Assembly (NCBI RefSeq): GCF_009857535.1
Contig: NZ_WWCS01000016.1
Coordinates: forward strand, 84,302 to 148,301
From: Duganella margarita
Lineage (GTDB): Bacteria > Pseudomonadota > Gammaproteobacteria > Burkholderiales > Burkholderiaceae_D
Direction of reading: 5' to 3'
Length of the DNA: 64,000 nucleotides
Part shown: positions 30,283 to 39,352 of the stretch, in pieces
How positions within the stretch are numbered: position 1 is the first letter of the stretch
Layout: each line of letters begins with the position of its first letter
Program-made: the position numbers and the translations under genes
The notes under the pieces: generated by a model
What the model saw: the letters and a program-made list of their open reading frames with translations, nothing else
What the model was told of the DNA's origin: nothing
The model's database searches: none

Positions 30283-33051
30283 TTAGAACGCCGCCCGCAG
30301 GCCGATGCTGACGCGGCGGCCCACATCTTCCAGCGTCAGGAACTGGCTCTCGTTGAGCGCATATTCATGCGTGCGCGCGTTGTTGAGATTGATGGCGTCG
30401 GCGTACAGCGACAAGGTCGGCGTGAGGTTGTAGCGCAGGCTGGCGTCGGTCTGGCCGTAGGCGGCGCGGGTGCGTGGCTGGGTACTGCCGCCGCCGCAAT
30501 CGACCGAAAAGTGATTGCGCCAGTTGTAGCTCACACGCGCCTGGAACTTGCTGTTCTCGTAGAACAGCGAGCCGTTGTACGACTGCTTCGACAGGCCCGG
30601 ATAGCCGCACGCCGGCGTGCTGCTGTCCACCTCGCGGCTGGCGCTGGCGTCGACGTAGGTGTAGTTGGCCGTCACGCCGAAGCCACGCAACCATGGAGTC
30701 GCGGCGTCGAACGCATACTGGCCGGCGATCTCCACGCCCTTGATCTTGCCCTTCTGGCCGTTGCGCACACGGGTGTCGTGGACGATTTCGTCAAACTGCG
30801 GAATCTTCATGTCCACCAGCCGCGTCTCCAGAAAGTCCGATACGTATTTCTGGAACACCGCCGCGCTGACGTAGTTGGTTTTCGACAGATACCATTCCCA
30901 CGACACATCGTAGTTATTCGACTTCATCGGCTTCAGGTAAGGATTGCCGCCGCCGGTCTGCACGTCACCGAAGCGGCCGCCGTAGTAGTTGTCCACGCCC
31001 ATCTGGTTCAGCGTCGGCCGCGTCTCGGTCTTGGAGGCGGCCAGGCGCAGCAGCATCTCCGACGTCAGGTCGAACTTCAGGTTGGCCGACGGCAGCACGC
31101 TGTTGTAGCTGTTGCTGACCGTGGTGGTGGTCATCGGTCCCCAGTTGGAGATAAAAGTGGTGTCGTTCGGGCTCTTGGTGGCCGACAGCAGCACGCGGCT
31201 GATACCGGTCGAGCTCGACTGCACATGCACCACCCGCACGCCGGCATTGGCCGACCAGCCGGCGCCTTCCCACTTGCTGTCGACGAAGAAATTGGAGACT
31301 TTCTCTTTCACGCCCCACATCGACGGCAAGGTGTAGTCGATCGCCATCGGACCGTTGGGATACTTGGTGGTGTCCAGGTACAGCGCCGGGTCGTTGGACT
31401 GCGCCAGGATCGAGCGCTGGTTCAGGTAGTTCATGTACGCGTACGGGTCGAAGCTCAGGTAAGCACTCGGCACCTGCGCGCCGTTGCCCATGAAGTTCTC
31501 CATCGGCGTCACCGTAAACAGCGACGACGGCAGCGGCAGATGGTAGCCGCTGAAGGTATTCCACGCGTCATTCTTCCACTCGGTGCGGTCGACGCTGCGC
31601 TGCGAATAGCCAAGGCCGGTATCAATGCCCTTGAAGTAACCGATCTCATGATTCCAGCTCAGGCCCAGCCGGCCTTCCGACAGCTTGTCGTGGTTGCGGA
31701 TGTCGCCATTGGAGACGGCGTGCGCGCGCACCGCAGTCGGATCGGCGATGCCGTCGCCGAACACCACCGACGGCGTGCCGCCAAAGCTCAGCACGTCGCC
31801 ATTCCTGGGCACCATGCCGGCCACCACCCACATGTCCGGCGAGTACGAGGTGGTGCGCGAGGTCGATACATCGCCCTCCAGCTTCCACTCCGGCGCCAGC
31901 GCCCACTTGGAGTTCAGTCCAAACGCGCGCGTGATCGACAGCCGGTCGCCGCCCTTGACGATCATGTCGTTCGAGTTGGCCTCGCCCAGCAGGTTGCCGC
32001 TGCCGGCCAGCGCCGGGTTGTTGGCGTAAAACGTCGAGCCCGGGCGCAGGAAGCTGGTGACCTGGTTGTTCTGGTTCACCTGCGCGCCCAGCAGCTGCGG
32101 GTTGATCCAGTCGCTGAACGCGATCACGTCGTTGCGCTGGTCCAGCCGCGAGTACAGTGCGTCGGCCGTCATCTTCCACGTCGGCGACGGGTTGTATTGC
32201 ACCGTCAGATTGCCGACCAGGCGTTTGCGGCTTTCGTTTTCCTGCTGGTAGCCGAAGCTCTGCGGCAGGTAGAGTTTTTTGGTGGTGACGTCGGCCATGG
32301 TCAGGCCCTTGGAATTGAGGTCGCCGTTGATCAGCGAGACGTCGCGGTAATTCCACGCATCGGTGATCGCCTTGTTCTGCTTGGAGGCGCGGTCGGTGTA
32401 CGACAGCGAGGTGGTCACGCCGAAGTTGCGCTCGGCGTTGGCGAACGAGTACATGCCGCTGAGGTTGGGCGTCTTCCTCTCCGAGTTGGAGTCGTACGAT
32501 TCCGACACATTCACCACCGAACTGTGCCCGACCTTGCCGGACAAGGGCCGCGCGGTCTGGATATCCACCGTGGAGCCGATGCCGCCCTCGGGCAGGAACG
32601 GCTGCGAGGTCTTGTACACCAGCGCCTTCGAGATCAGGTCCGATGACAGCAGGTCGAACGAGAACTCGCGGCCGCCGGTATCGCTGGTCAGCGTGCGGCC
32701 GTTGACCAGCACGTTGTTGAACTCCGGCCCCAGCCCGCGCACGGAGATGTAACGCCCTTCCCCGCCATTGCGCTGGATCTGTACGCCGGTGACGCGCTGC
32801 AGCGATTCGGCGATATTGGTATCGGGGAATTTGCCGGCGTCCTCTGCGGACACGGCATCGACCACGCCATCCTGCATGCGCTTGGTGTTCAGCGAAGAGC
32901 TGAGCGAAGCGCGGATGCCGCTGACCACCACGGTCGGACCGGCGTCGGCGGGTTGGTCGGTGGTTTGCGCCTGGGCGCTGAGGGAAAACAGCAGGTCGGC
33001 AATGAGCGCGGCCAGCACGGTTTGACGCAACGTTGCGTGAGGTATAGCCAT
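30283..33051 (-). CDS. TonB-dependent outer-membrane receptor (TIGR01782-like)
   Basis: 922 residues with a signal peptide ending near SAQAQ. The plug domain begins with VVVSGIRASLSSSLNTKR and shows DAVSAEDAGKFPDTNIAESL, VTGVQIQRNGGEGRYISVRG and FNNVLVNGRTL, the pattern of the Xanthomonas/Caulobacter type of receptors that import carbohydrates and other large nutrients. The barrel ends in the expected aromatic residue (GLRAAF). No FecA-type signalling extension is visible. Neighbours do not reveal the substrate. Confidence 0.92.
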   Translation of the reverse strand: MAIPHATLRQTVLAALIADLLFSLSAQAQTTDQPADAGPTVVVSGIRASLSSSLNTKRMQDGVVDAVSAEDAGKFPDTNIAESLQRVTGVQIQRNGGEGRYISVRGLGPEFNNVLVNGRTLTSDTGGREFSFDLLSSDLISKALVYKTSQPFLPEGGIGSTVDIQTARPLSGKVGHSSVVNVSESYDSNSERKTPNLSGMYSFANAERNFGVTTSLSYTDRASKQNKAITDAWNYRDVSLINGDLNSKGLTMADVTTKKLYLPQSFGYQQENESRKRLVGNLTVQYNPSPTWKMTADALYSRLDQRNDVIAFSDWINPQLLGAQVNQNNQVTSFLRPGSTFYANNPALAGSGNLLGEANSNDMIVKGGDRLSITRAFGLNSKWALAPEWKLEGDVSTSRTTSYSPDMWVVAGMVPRNGDVLSFGGTPSVVFGDGIADPTAVRAHAVSNGDIRNHDKLSEGRLGLSWNHEIGYFKGIDTGLGYSQRSVDRTEWKNDAWNTFSGYHLPLPSSLFTVTPMENFMGNGAQVPSAYLSFDPYAYMNYLNQRSILAQSNDPALYLDTTKYPNGPMAIDYTLPSMWGVKEKVSNFFVDSKWEGAGWSANAGVRVVHVQSSSTGISRVLLSATKSPNDTTFISNWGPMTTTTVSNSYNSVLPSANLKFDLTSEMLLRLAASKTETRPTLNQMGVDNYYGGRFGDVQTGGGNPYLKPMKSNNYDVSWEWYLSKTNYVSAAVFQKYVSDFLETRLVDMKIPQFDEIVHDTRVRNGQKGKIKGVEIAGQYAFDAATPWLRGFGVTANYTYVDASASREVDSSTPACGYPGLSKQSYNGSLFYENSKFQARVSYNWRNHFSVDCGGGSTQPRTRAAYGQTDASLRYNLTPTLSLYADAINLNNARTHEYALNESQFLTLEDVGRRVSIGLRAAF

Positions 33052-33187
33052 GATGTTGTCTCCATCTTGTAAGTTTTATGAATGACATCGGTGTAGCCGG
33101 TCTGATCTTACGCCCGACCCAACCATGTCAATCTATTACTTCTTTACGAAATGGCATTCCAAAATGGTATAACTCAGCGGCCTCCTC

Positions 33188-34357
33188 TCAGCGCAGCGAC
33201 ACGCCGCTGGTGCGCACAGGCAACGGCCGTGGCATATGCACATCACGCACCGCCAGCTGCTCGCCCAGTGCGTGGATCATGCGGCCCAGCGGCGTTTCCA
33301 CCCAGCGGTAGAAGGCGGCGCCGGCCGTCAAACTGGCGGCCCACGCCACCAGCATGCCCAGCAACTGCCATGCCGGTTCGGCCGGCGCAAAGCGGGTGAA
33401 GGCGGCGTTCACCAGCAGGCACACCGGGAAGTGGATCAGGAAGACCGAGTACGAAATCTTGCCAAGGCCATTGACGACGCTCCACGCGCGGCCCTGGTCG
33501 GGACTCTTGGCCCGGCCAAACAGGAACAGCGCACAGGCCACCACGGCGGCCAGCGCGATCCGGCTGCGGAACTCCAGCGCCAGACCGGCCACGGCAGGCA
33601 GCAGCGCCATCATCATCAACATTACCGCCACGCCCGGTTTGCGGCGCGGATCGCTGGCCCACCACGCCATGATGCCGAGACCGTAGCTGCCGAAGAAATA
33701 CGGCGCCCAGTTGTCCCAGTCGGCATCCAGGTTAAAGTACAGCAGCGACAGCGTGACGCCCGCCGCTGCGACCAGCGGCATCAGCCAGGTAACCGGGCGC
33801 CGGCCTTCGACAATGCCGCCGACCCATAGCGCCAGCACCAGCAAGGCGTACAGCTGGAAATCGATGGCCACATACCAGGCCCCGGCCGACACCGACGCGT
33901 AACCCAGCACGCCGTGCAGCAGCAGCGCATGCGCGGCCAGCTGGCTCAGCGTGGCGGGGGCGGAAATCGAATCGTGGGTCATCCATTCAGCGGCCCAGGA
34001 CGAGGCGACGGCGGCGATCAGCGTCGCGGCGAAGAATGCCGGCGCCAGCTTGGTGTAGCGGCGCCAGATGGCGCGCAGCGGCTGGCCATAGCCGGCATGG
34101 CCGGACGGCGCCAGCGATTTGGCCGCAAGAAAGCCGCCGATCACCAGGAACACCTGAACGGCAATGCGGGCGCTGCCGCTCAGCCAGTCGATCAACGCCG
34201 GGAAGATGATACGGACGTGATCAGACATCGGGCCATAAAACGCCAGATGGTGCAGCACGATCAATTGCGCCGCGCCGGCTTTCAACAGATTAATCAAACC
34301 AAACTGCGACGGGGCCGGCTTCACCGTGCCAGGCGTCGGGCCTGTATCTACTTTCAT
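33188..34357 (-). CDS. acyltransferase 3 family membrane protein (OafA/YrhL type)
   Basis: 389 residues with about ten membrane helices. The family hallmark appears early (LLKAGAAQLIVLHHLAFYG, with the essential His), and RYTKLAPAFFAATLI follows. The product O-acetylates (or otherwise acylates) a periplasm-facing sugar such as O-antigen or exopolysaccharide. It lies 136 bases upstream of the receptor on the same strand, in a gap with no structure I can name; no glycosyltransferases are nearby, so the acceptor is open. Confidence 0.85.
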   Translation of the reverse strand: MKVDTGPTPGTVKPAPSQFGLINLLKAGAAQLIVLHHLAFYGPMSDHVRIIFPALIDWLSGSARIAVQVFLVIGGFLAAKSLAPSGHAGYGQPLRAIWRRYTKLAPAFFAATLIAAVASSWAAEWMTHDSISAPATLSQLAAHALLLHGVLGYASVSAGAWYVAIDFQLYALLVLALWVGGIVEGRRPVTWLMPLVAAAGVTLSLLYFNLDADWDNWAPYFFGSYGLGIMAWWASDPRRKPGVAVMLMMMALLPAVAGLALEFRSRIALAAVVACALFLFGRAKSPDQGRAWSVVNGLGKISYSVFLIHFPVCLLVNAAFTRFAPAEPAWQLLGMLVAWAASLTAGAAFYRWVETPLGRMIHALGEQLAVRDVHMPRPLPVRTSGVSLR

Positions 34358-34515
34358 TCTTGTTCCTTGCTGTCAACTTGCCAATAAAGATGGCTTATTT
34401 TTATAGCAGGCCGACATGATAGCCGAGGTTGACCGATCGGTGTCGCCCGAAACAATTTAGCAATATTTTGATTTACGCTGCAAAGGGGCGGAAATTGGCG
34501 TGCTAGCGTGGCGAA

Positions 34516-34950
34516 ATGACTGTTTCCTACTTCGCGCAGCTGCAAAACAATCCCGGCTGGTTTGCTATCAACGTGCTGGTGCCGGTACTGCTGCCCTTCG
34601 CAGTAATCACCGCCGTCGCCACCGCTACGGGCGGGTGGCGCACGTTTGTATTGATGCTCAAAAAATCTGTCGACAGCGGACAATTATTTTGGGTGGTTAT
34701 CGGAATGCCGGCGGCATCAGGATATGAGGCCTTCTCCGCTTATAACCGGCATCCTGAGCTTGGCGAATTCATCGCGTGGACGCTGGGTTGGTGTGTCGTC
34801 GGCGCCGTGTTCAGTTCGATTTTCATTGCTATCAATGCTTCCCGCTCGTTGCAGCAAGAGCCTGTAAGACCCATCATCGTTTGGATATCGATTTTAATGA
34901 CCTTGACGCTGTCTTGCTATTACCCGTTTGTCCACTTCATTGTCTTATAG
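34516..34950 (+). CDS. small four-helix membrane protein, module A
   Basis: 144 residues with four predicted membrane helices (about 17-38, 56-74, 87-108, 121-143). The segment DSGQLFWVVIGMPAASGYEA aligns with DGQLFWPVIAMSAGATYELA of the protein at 43152, and FIAWT and a final FxHF-type end are also shared, so the two are paralogues. A 40-residue single-helix protein follows 40 bases later. No known family recognised. Codon use is AT-richer than average. Confidence 0.7.
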   Translation: MTVSYFAQLQNNPGWFAINVLVPVLLPFAVITAVATATGGWRTFVLMLKKSVDSGQLFWVVIGMPAASGYEAFSAYNRHPELGEFIAWTLGWCVVGAVFSSIFIAINASRSLQQEPVRPIIVWISILMTLTLSCYYPFVHFIVL

Positions 34951-34990
34951 TGCTAAACTCAAAAGGCACATTGCATATGTGAGGCTACCC

Positions 34991-35113
34991 ATGAAAAAAA
35001 AACTGAAAGCACTCATCGTGAGTGATAAGTTCAGCGACATTCTGGGTTACGTCGCCGGGGCGATCATGCTGATCGGCGTTATTGGACTGCTCATACTTGC
35101 CCCGCATTCCTGA
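34991..35113 (+). CDS. 40-residue single-helix membrane peptide, module A partner
   Basis: From the ATG at 34991: basic start MKKKLKALIVSDKFSDILGY, then one hydrophobic helix (VAGAIMLIGVIGLLILA). It lies directly behind the four-helix protein and ahead of tRNA-Lys. The protein at 43152 is likewise followed by a one-helix peptide, which supports a real gene. No homologue recognised. Confidence 0.55.
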   Translation: MKKKLKALIVSDKFSDILGYVAGAIMLIGVIGLLILAPHS

Positions 35114-35156
35114 GCGCTTGAACTTTCGCGCGCCAGCAAGTACAATGCTGGCCCTT

Positions 35157-35232
35157 GGGTCGTTAGCTCAGCTGGTAGAGCAGCGGACTTTTAATCCGTT
35201 GGTCGCAGGTTCGAATCCCGCACGGCCTACCA
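35157..35232 (+). tRNA. tRNA-Lys (anticodon TTT), copy 3
   Basis: Identical over 76 bases to the two tRNA-Lys genes at 19.7-19.9 kb, with encoded CCA. A terminator much like that of copy 2 follows, so the gene and its 3' flank were duplicated together. Confidence 0.97.
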
Positions 35233-35241
35233 AGATTCATC

Positions 35242-35277
35242 AAAAAAGCCTACGAATTTCGGTTCGTGGGCTTTTTT
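35242..35277 (+). terminator. rho-independent terminator of tRNA-Lys copy 3
   Basis: AAAAAAGCCTACGAA pairs with TTCGTGGGCTTTTTT around TTTCGG (one G-T pair). Loop and arms match the terminator at 19881, with changes mainly in the 5' flank. Confidence 0.92.
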
Positions 35278-35428
35278 GTTTTCATTGACCTTCTGGCAGG
35301 CACCCCGTCCTGGGGAAAAGCTGAGACAAAACTGTATCATTAGATATTTTTGACAACTAATGCATATCGGCTTGCCTTGTAGAACAATGCTTTCCGTAAT
35401 GTTAGCCGGTCGGCCAACGACGAATTGG

Positions 35429-36325
35429 ATGCGGATGCTCAACCTGGTACCTCTACACGCAACGCTTGAACGTCCGGAGGGAAAGCGCAGTTATCTGGTT
35501 GCGGCGCCGCCCGCCGTCATGCCCGAAAAACGGGGGCTGGTCGTGATACTGCACGGCGCCGGCGCTTCGGCTGAGCAGGTGCTGGGATTGGCATATCCGC
35601 CGTCGCCGCTGTCGCTGTGGCTGGACATTGCGGCACGCGAGAACCTCATCGTGATCGCGCCGGATGCGGGCAAAGGTGGCTGGAGCGATTGCTTCGCGTC
35701 GCACGCGCGCGTGGCGCGCAAGAACGATGTGTCCTTCATCGATGCGCTGATTGACCATGCCATCGCCCGCCACCAAGTCGATCCGGCCCGCGTCTACCTG
35801 ATCGGCGTATCGCGCGGCGGCTGGATGGCGTACGCGGCCGCCATGGCGATCCCGCACAAGCTGGCGGCGTTCTCGGTGATATTGGCCGGCATGCCGCCGC
35901 CCGGCCGCATCACCATGCCCACCACGCCGCTGCCGGCGCTGATCTTCGGCTGCACCGCCGACCCGCTGATCCGCTATCACGGCGGCAAACCCTGGTATGC
36001 ATTCGGCTTTGCCGAGCCGGTGCGCAGCATCGAGGACAGCGTACAAGTCTGGCGCGAACTGGCGGGCCTGCCGGACACGCCGGTAGTGCACAAGCTTCCC
36101 GTCAGCGACCCGCAAGGCCGCACCAGCGTCACCCGCTACCTGTGGGGCGAGGCGGCGCACCAACTCCAGGTCGGCCTGTACCGCATCGACGGCGCCGGCC
36201 ATGCGGAACCGAGCCGCCTCAAGCGTTATCCTCGCTTCCTCAACTGGCTAACCGGTCTGCAAAACGCCGATCTGGAAGTCGCTGAAGCGGCATGGGAGTT
36301 TTTCCGCGACAAGCAAGCCAGATAA
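35429..36325 (+). CDS. alpha/beta-hydrolase of the LpqC/PHB-depolymerase-like type
   Basis: About 298 residues from the ATG at 35429; starts at 35360, 35390 or 35435 are also possible, since none has a ribosome site. The oxyanion region reads VVILHGAGASAEQV, the nucleophile elbow GVSRGGW and the catalytic His GAGHAEPS. This fits COG3509-type esterases (feruloyl esterase/poly-hydroxybutyrate depolymerase relatives). I see no signal peptide in the preferred frame, so the location is unclear. It is isolated from its neighbours in function. Confidence 0.75.
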   Translation: MRMLNLVPLHATLERPEGKRSYLVAAPPAVMPEKRGLVVILHGAGASAEQVLGLAYPPSPLSLWLDIAARENLIVIAPDAGKGGWSDCFASHARVARKNDVSFIDALIDHAIARHQVDPARVYLIGVSRGGWMAYAAAMAIPHKLAAFSVILAGMPPPGRITMPTTPLPALIFGCTADPLIRYHGGKPWYAFGFAEPVRSIEDSVQVWRELAGLPDTPVVHKLPVSDPQGRTSVTRYLWGEAAHQLQVGLYRIDGAGHAEPSRLKRYPRFLNWLTGLQNADLEVAEAAWEFFRDKQAR

Positions 36326-36329
36326 GCAT

Positions 36330-36620
36330 TCAGCGCGATTTCTTGCGCGCCGAGGTGTCGGTGCGCACGTAAAAACCCGGCGGCTTGTTGGCCACCCAGG
36401 CAATAAAATTCTGGATATCCGGATGCGCACGCAGCGCCTCCCACGTATGGTAACTGTGCAGCAGCTCGCGTTCGGTGAACACCGAGTGGATCTTGCGGTG
36501 ACAGATTTTATGGATCGGAAACTGCTCCTTGCCCTTGAAGGTCTTGGGCACCAGGTGATGACGGTCGATGTTGACCGTACCCAGCACCCGGCCGCACAAG
36601 GGGCAGTGTTCCGCTTCCAT
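36330..36620 (-). CDS. HNH-endonuclease-like small protein
   Basis: 96 residues from the ATG at 36620. Zinc-type residues C6 and C9 (HCPLCG), then RHHLVPKTFKG with H21/H22 as the candidate catalytic pair, and CHRKIH with C40, H41 and H45: an HNH beta-beta-alpha arrangement. It starts two bases after the helicase stop, so it is translated from the same message. A longer frame upstream inside the helicase is only a shadow. Possible nuclease acting with the helicase; activity unproven. Confidence 0.75.
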   Translation of the reverse strand: MEAEHCPLCGRVLGTVNIDRHHLVPKTFKGKEQFPIHKICHRKIHSVFTERELLHSYHTWEALRAHPDIQNFIAWVANKPPGFYVRTDTSARKKSR

Positions 36621-36622
36621 CG

Positions 36623-38602
36623 CTAGCGGCGGAACTTGCGCGGCTGGCGTTTGCGCGCCGCCGAGTTCTGTTCCTGCAAGATCGAATCGACCCGCTCCGA
36701 CGCCTCGCGCGACAGGCGCTGCGCCAGTTCGGTATCCGGGAAGTATTCCGGCTGACGGTAGGCCAGCCACGCATAGGCCGAGTACAGCCGGCACGCGTCT
36801 TCCACTTCCTGCAAGTTCATGTAATGCAGCGGCCGGTCGTTGGCGGTCAGCGGCGTGATCTTCTTGTGCGCCAGCGCCTTGGCCCAGGTCTCCCACGCGT
36901 TCTGCAACGACGGCACCTTGGACGAAATCGGCACCAGCGACAGCGCAAACTTCTCGGCCACCGTCAGCTGCAAGGTGTCCAGCCAGGCCGCGCGCTCGAA
37001 CTGCTCTTCGGTAATGCGCGGATAGAAGAAGCCATCCGGCACATCGATGTTGTGTACAAAGCGCTTCAGCAATTTCGCCAGCCCATGCTCATGCGTGACC
37101 GACGAGATACGGTGCAGATGCTCCAGCGTCGGCGCGACGGCAAAGCCGGTCGCCTTCAGCGGCACCGGCTTCTCGCGCAGCAGCGAGCGCATCACATTGT
37201 GGGTCTCGTTGTCGTAGCCGGCCACCAGGCCTTCTTCGTGCACGCCGAAACGGCCGGCGCGGCCGGCGATCTGGCGCGCCAAGGCGGCCGGGATCTCTTC
37301 CTCCTCGTAGCCGTTGTACTTGACGGTGGTGGTCATCACCACGCGCGCGATCGGCATGTTCAGCCCCATGGCGAGGGCGTCGGTGCCGACCACTACGTCG
37401 GCCGTGCCTTCGCGGAAGCGCTGGGCTTGCGCGCGCCGCACTTCCGGCGACAGGTTGCCGTACACCGTGGCCACCGACAGGCCCATCTCGGTCACCATAT
37501 CGCGCCACATCAGCACTTCGCGGCGCGAGAAGCAAATCACTGCATCGCCGCGCCGCAGACCGCTCAGCTTGCGCACGGCGTTGGTTTCCATGGTCAGCGG
37601 CCCCTTGCGCTTGAGGACGTGCACCTCCAGCTCGCACTCCAGCCGCGCCGCCAGCACCTCGATGGCGCGCCGCGCTTCCGGCGCCCCCACCAGGTAGACG
37701 ATGCGCGCCGGCACGCCGCAGACGGCGGCAGTCCAGGCGGCGCCGCGGTCGCGGTCGGCCAGCATCTGGATTTCATCGATGACGGCCACATCGACCGGGG
37801 TTTGCGTATCCAGCATCTCCACCGTGCTGGCGACGTGGGTGGCGCCCGGCACCAGCCGGCGCTCCTCACCCGTGACCAGGCTGACCTTCAGCGGCTTGCC
37901 GTGCTGCTCCATTTCCTGCAGGCGTTCGTAGTTTTCCAGCGCCAGCAGACGTAGCGGCGCCAGATAGACGCCGCTCGGCGCCTTGGCCAGCGCCTCGATC
38001 GCCTGGTGGGTCTTGCCGGAATTGGTCGGTCCCAGCACCGCGATGAACTTGCGCTTGATGCGGCGCGCGAGGTCGAACGAGGCCGGATATTCGGCCAGAT
38101 TGATGCTCTGGCGGGTGCGTTCGGCGTGCTGCTCCTCCATCTCGCGCTCGACCGCGTGCTCCAGCCGCAGGCGGATGCGGTCGAACACCATGCCGGCCGG
38201 CTCGGCGATCTGCATATCATTCAGCGCTTGCAGGAACGGCTCGGCGTCCATGTCGCAATCGTCGCAGGCGTCGGCCAGCTCCTGCACGAAGTCGCTGACG
38301 TAGCCGTGCAACTCGGCCGCCACTTCCTCGCTGGCGCGCTCCAGCAGCAATCCGGAGCGGGTGTCCTCATCCAGCTTGCGCCATTTGGACGACTTGGCCA
38401 GCACGCCCTGAGCCGGTACCAGGTCGTAGGCCACGCGCCGGTCGCCGTACTTGACGACGCCGCTGATGCGCAGGAACACCCTGCCCTCGGCCTTGGCCAA
38501 GGCGATGCCGCGTTCGGTCAGGCCGAGATGGCGCATCAGGTCATCGTCCTCTGCCGGGTCGCCGTCGGCGGATGAAACGAAGGGGGCGGAGGCTTTTGTC
38601 AT
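36623..38602 (-). CDS. SUV3-type ATP-dependent RNA helicase
   Basis: 659 residues. Walker A is GPTNSGKT (191-198), motif II is DEIQ (276-279) in place of DEAD, and the C-terminal RecA lobe has TVYGNLSPEVRRAQAQRF and QIAGRAGRFG. This DEIQ-type is characteristic of the Suv3 family, known from the mitochondrial degradosome and from some Proteobacteria. An N-terminal extension of about 185 residues and a C-terminal helical region (with a basic tail AARKRQPRKFRR) flank the core. Likely role: RNA turnover. Operon with an HNH-like gene. Confidence 0.88.
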   Translation of the reverse strand: MTKASAPFVSSADGDPAEDDDLMRHLGLTERGIALAKAEGRVFLRISGVVKYGDRRVAYDLVPAQGVLAKSSKWRKLDEDTRSGLLLERASEEVAAELHGYVSDFVQELADACDDCDMDAEPFLQALNDMQIAEPAGMVFDRIRLRLEHAVEREMEEQHAERTRQSINLAEYPASFDLARRIKRKFIAVLGPTNSGKTHQAIEALAKAPSGVYLAPLRLLALENYERLQEMEQHGKPLKVSLVTGEERRLVPGATHVASTVEMLDTQTPVDVAVIDEIQMLADRDRGAAWTAAVCGVPARIVYLVGAPEARRAIEVLAARLECELEVHVLKRKGPLTMETNAVRKLSGLRRGDAVICFSRREVLMWRDMVTEMGLSVATVYGNLSPEVRRAQAQRFREGTADVVVGTDALAMGLNMPIARVVMTTTVKYNGYEEEEIPAALARQIAGRAGRFGVHEEGLVAGYDNETHNVMRSLLREKPVPLKATGFAVAPTLEHLHRISSVTHEHGLAKLLKRFVHNIDVPDGFFYPRITEEQFERAAWLDTLQLTVAEKFALSLVPISSKVPSLQNAWETWAKALAHKKITPLTANDRPLHYMNLQEVEDACRLYSAYAWLAYRQPEYFPDTELAQRLSREASERVDSILQEQNSAARKRQPRKFRR

Positions 38603-38726
38603 GGCATATCAGATGGGGTGAGCTCGGCCCGGATTATACCGCGCAGGCGCTGGCCGGATGGCGTGCGGCTCTGATTTCTGGCACCATACGGCGGTTTTAC
38701 ACCGCCGTCTTGCCAGAAAACCTCCC

Positions 38727-39335
38727 ATGCCCCAAACAATCAATATCGCCGTTCATCACGAACTGCTGATTAAAAAAAGCCGCTTTATTGCCTGCGTCCA
38801 GCCGATGACCGATCGCGCCAGCGCGCAGAAAATCGTGGCGGCATTATGGGAACAGCATCCCGGCGCCGCCCACGTATGCTGGGCATTATTAGCCGGCGGC
38901 CAATCGGCCGCAGTCGATGATGGAGAACCGAGCGGTACCGCCGGCCGTCCGATGCTCGATGTATTGCGCCACCAGGATCTGGAAGGCGTATTAGCCACCG
39001 TGGTGCGCTATTTTGGCGGCGTTAAATTAGGCGCCGGCGGACTGGTGCGGGCTTATACCGACAGCGTAGCCCAGGCTTTATTAAAGGCGGAGAAAATCCC
39101 CATTATCAAACAGCGCTTCCTGATTTGCAGCGCGCCATACGCGATGGAAGGTCTGGTGCGACGCGAAATTGAAATGGCCGGCGCCGAGCTGAATAATGTC
39201 CAACATGGGAATGACGTGCAGTTTGAATTTAATCTCCCTGACACCGCCGCCGATGCGCTGATGACTCGCCTGAACGAAGCCGGCCATGGACGCATCGTCT
39301 GGACCAATCCCGACGATACGTCCTCAGCAAGCTGA
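38727..39335 (+). CDS. yigZ: YigZ/IMPACT-family protein
   Basis: 202 residues from the ATG at 38727, matching the family length of about 204. The UPF0029 N-terminal domain shows KKSRFIACVQP and DDGEPSGTAGRPML followed by VVRYFGGVKLGAGGLVRAY, the best conserved parts of YigZ. A C-terminal DUF1949 domain follows from about residue 135. Linked to translation or GCN2-like regulation in eukaryotic relatives; its bacterial role is poorly defined. Codons are AT-rich (many TTA), as in the next gene. Confidence 0.92.
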   Translation: MPQTINIAVHHELLIKKSRFIACVQPMTDRASAQKIVAALWEQHPGAAHVCWALLAGGQSAAVDDGEPSGTAGRPMLDVLRHQDLEGVLATVVRYFGGVKLGAGGLVRAYTDSVAQALLKAEKIPIIKQRFLICSAPYAMEGLVRREIEMAGAELNNVQHGNDVQFEFNLPDTAADALMTRLNEAGHGRIVWTNPDDTSSAS

Positions 39336-39352
39336 ATTTTGGTGTCTTCGCG

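Noticed and set aside
30367..32646. Open frame of 759 codons opposite the TonB-dependent receptor
   Set aside because: Compositionally biased shadow (Arg/Val/His-rich, no domains); the receptor with plug motifs explains the region.
19867..35156. Prophage or integrative element with integrase at the tRNA-Lys
   Set aside because: No integrase, recombinase, phage structural or conjugation gene is visible between the tRNA copies, so only a repeat-bounded accessory region is claimed.
36621..36896. Longer start of the HNH protein inside the helicase gene
   Set aside because: The upstream part overlaps the helicase coding region in another frame and has no family similarity; the ATG at 36620 directly precedes the zinc motif.
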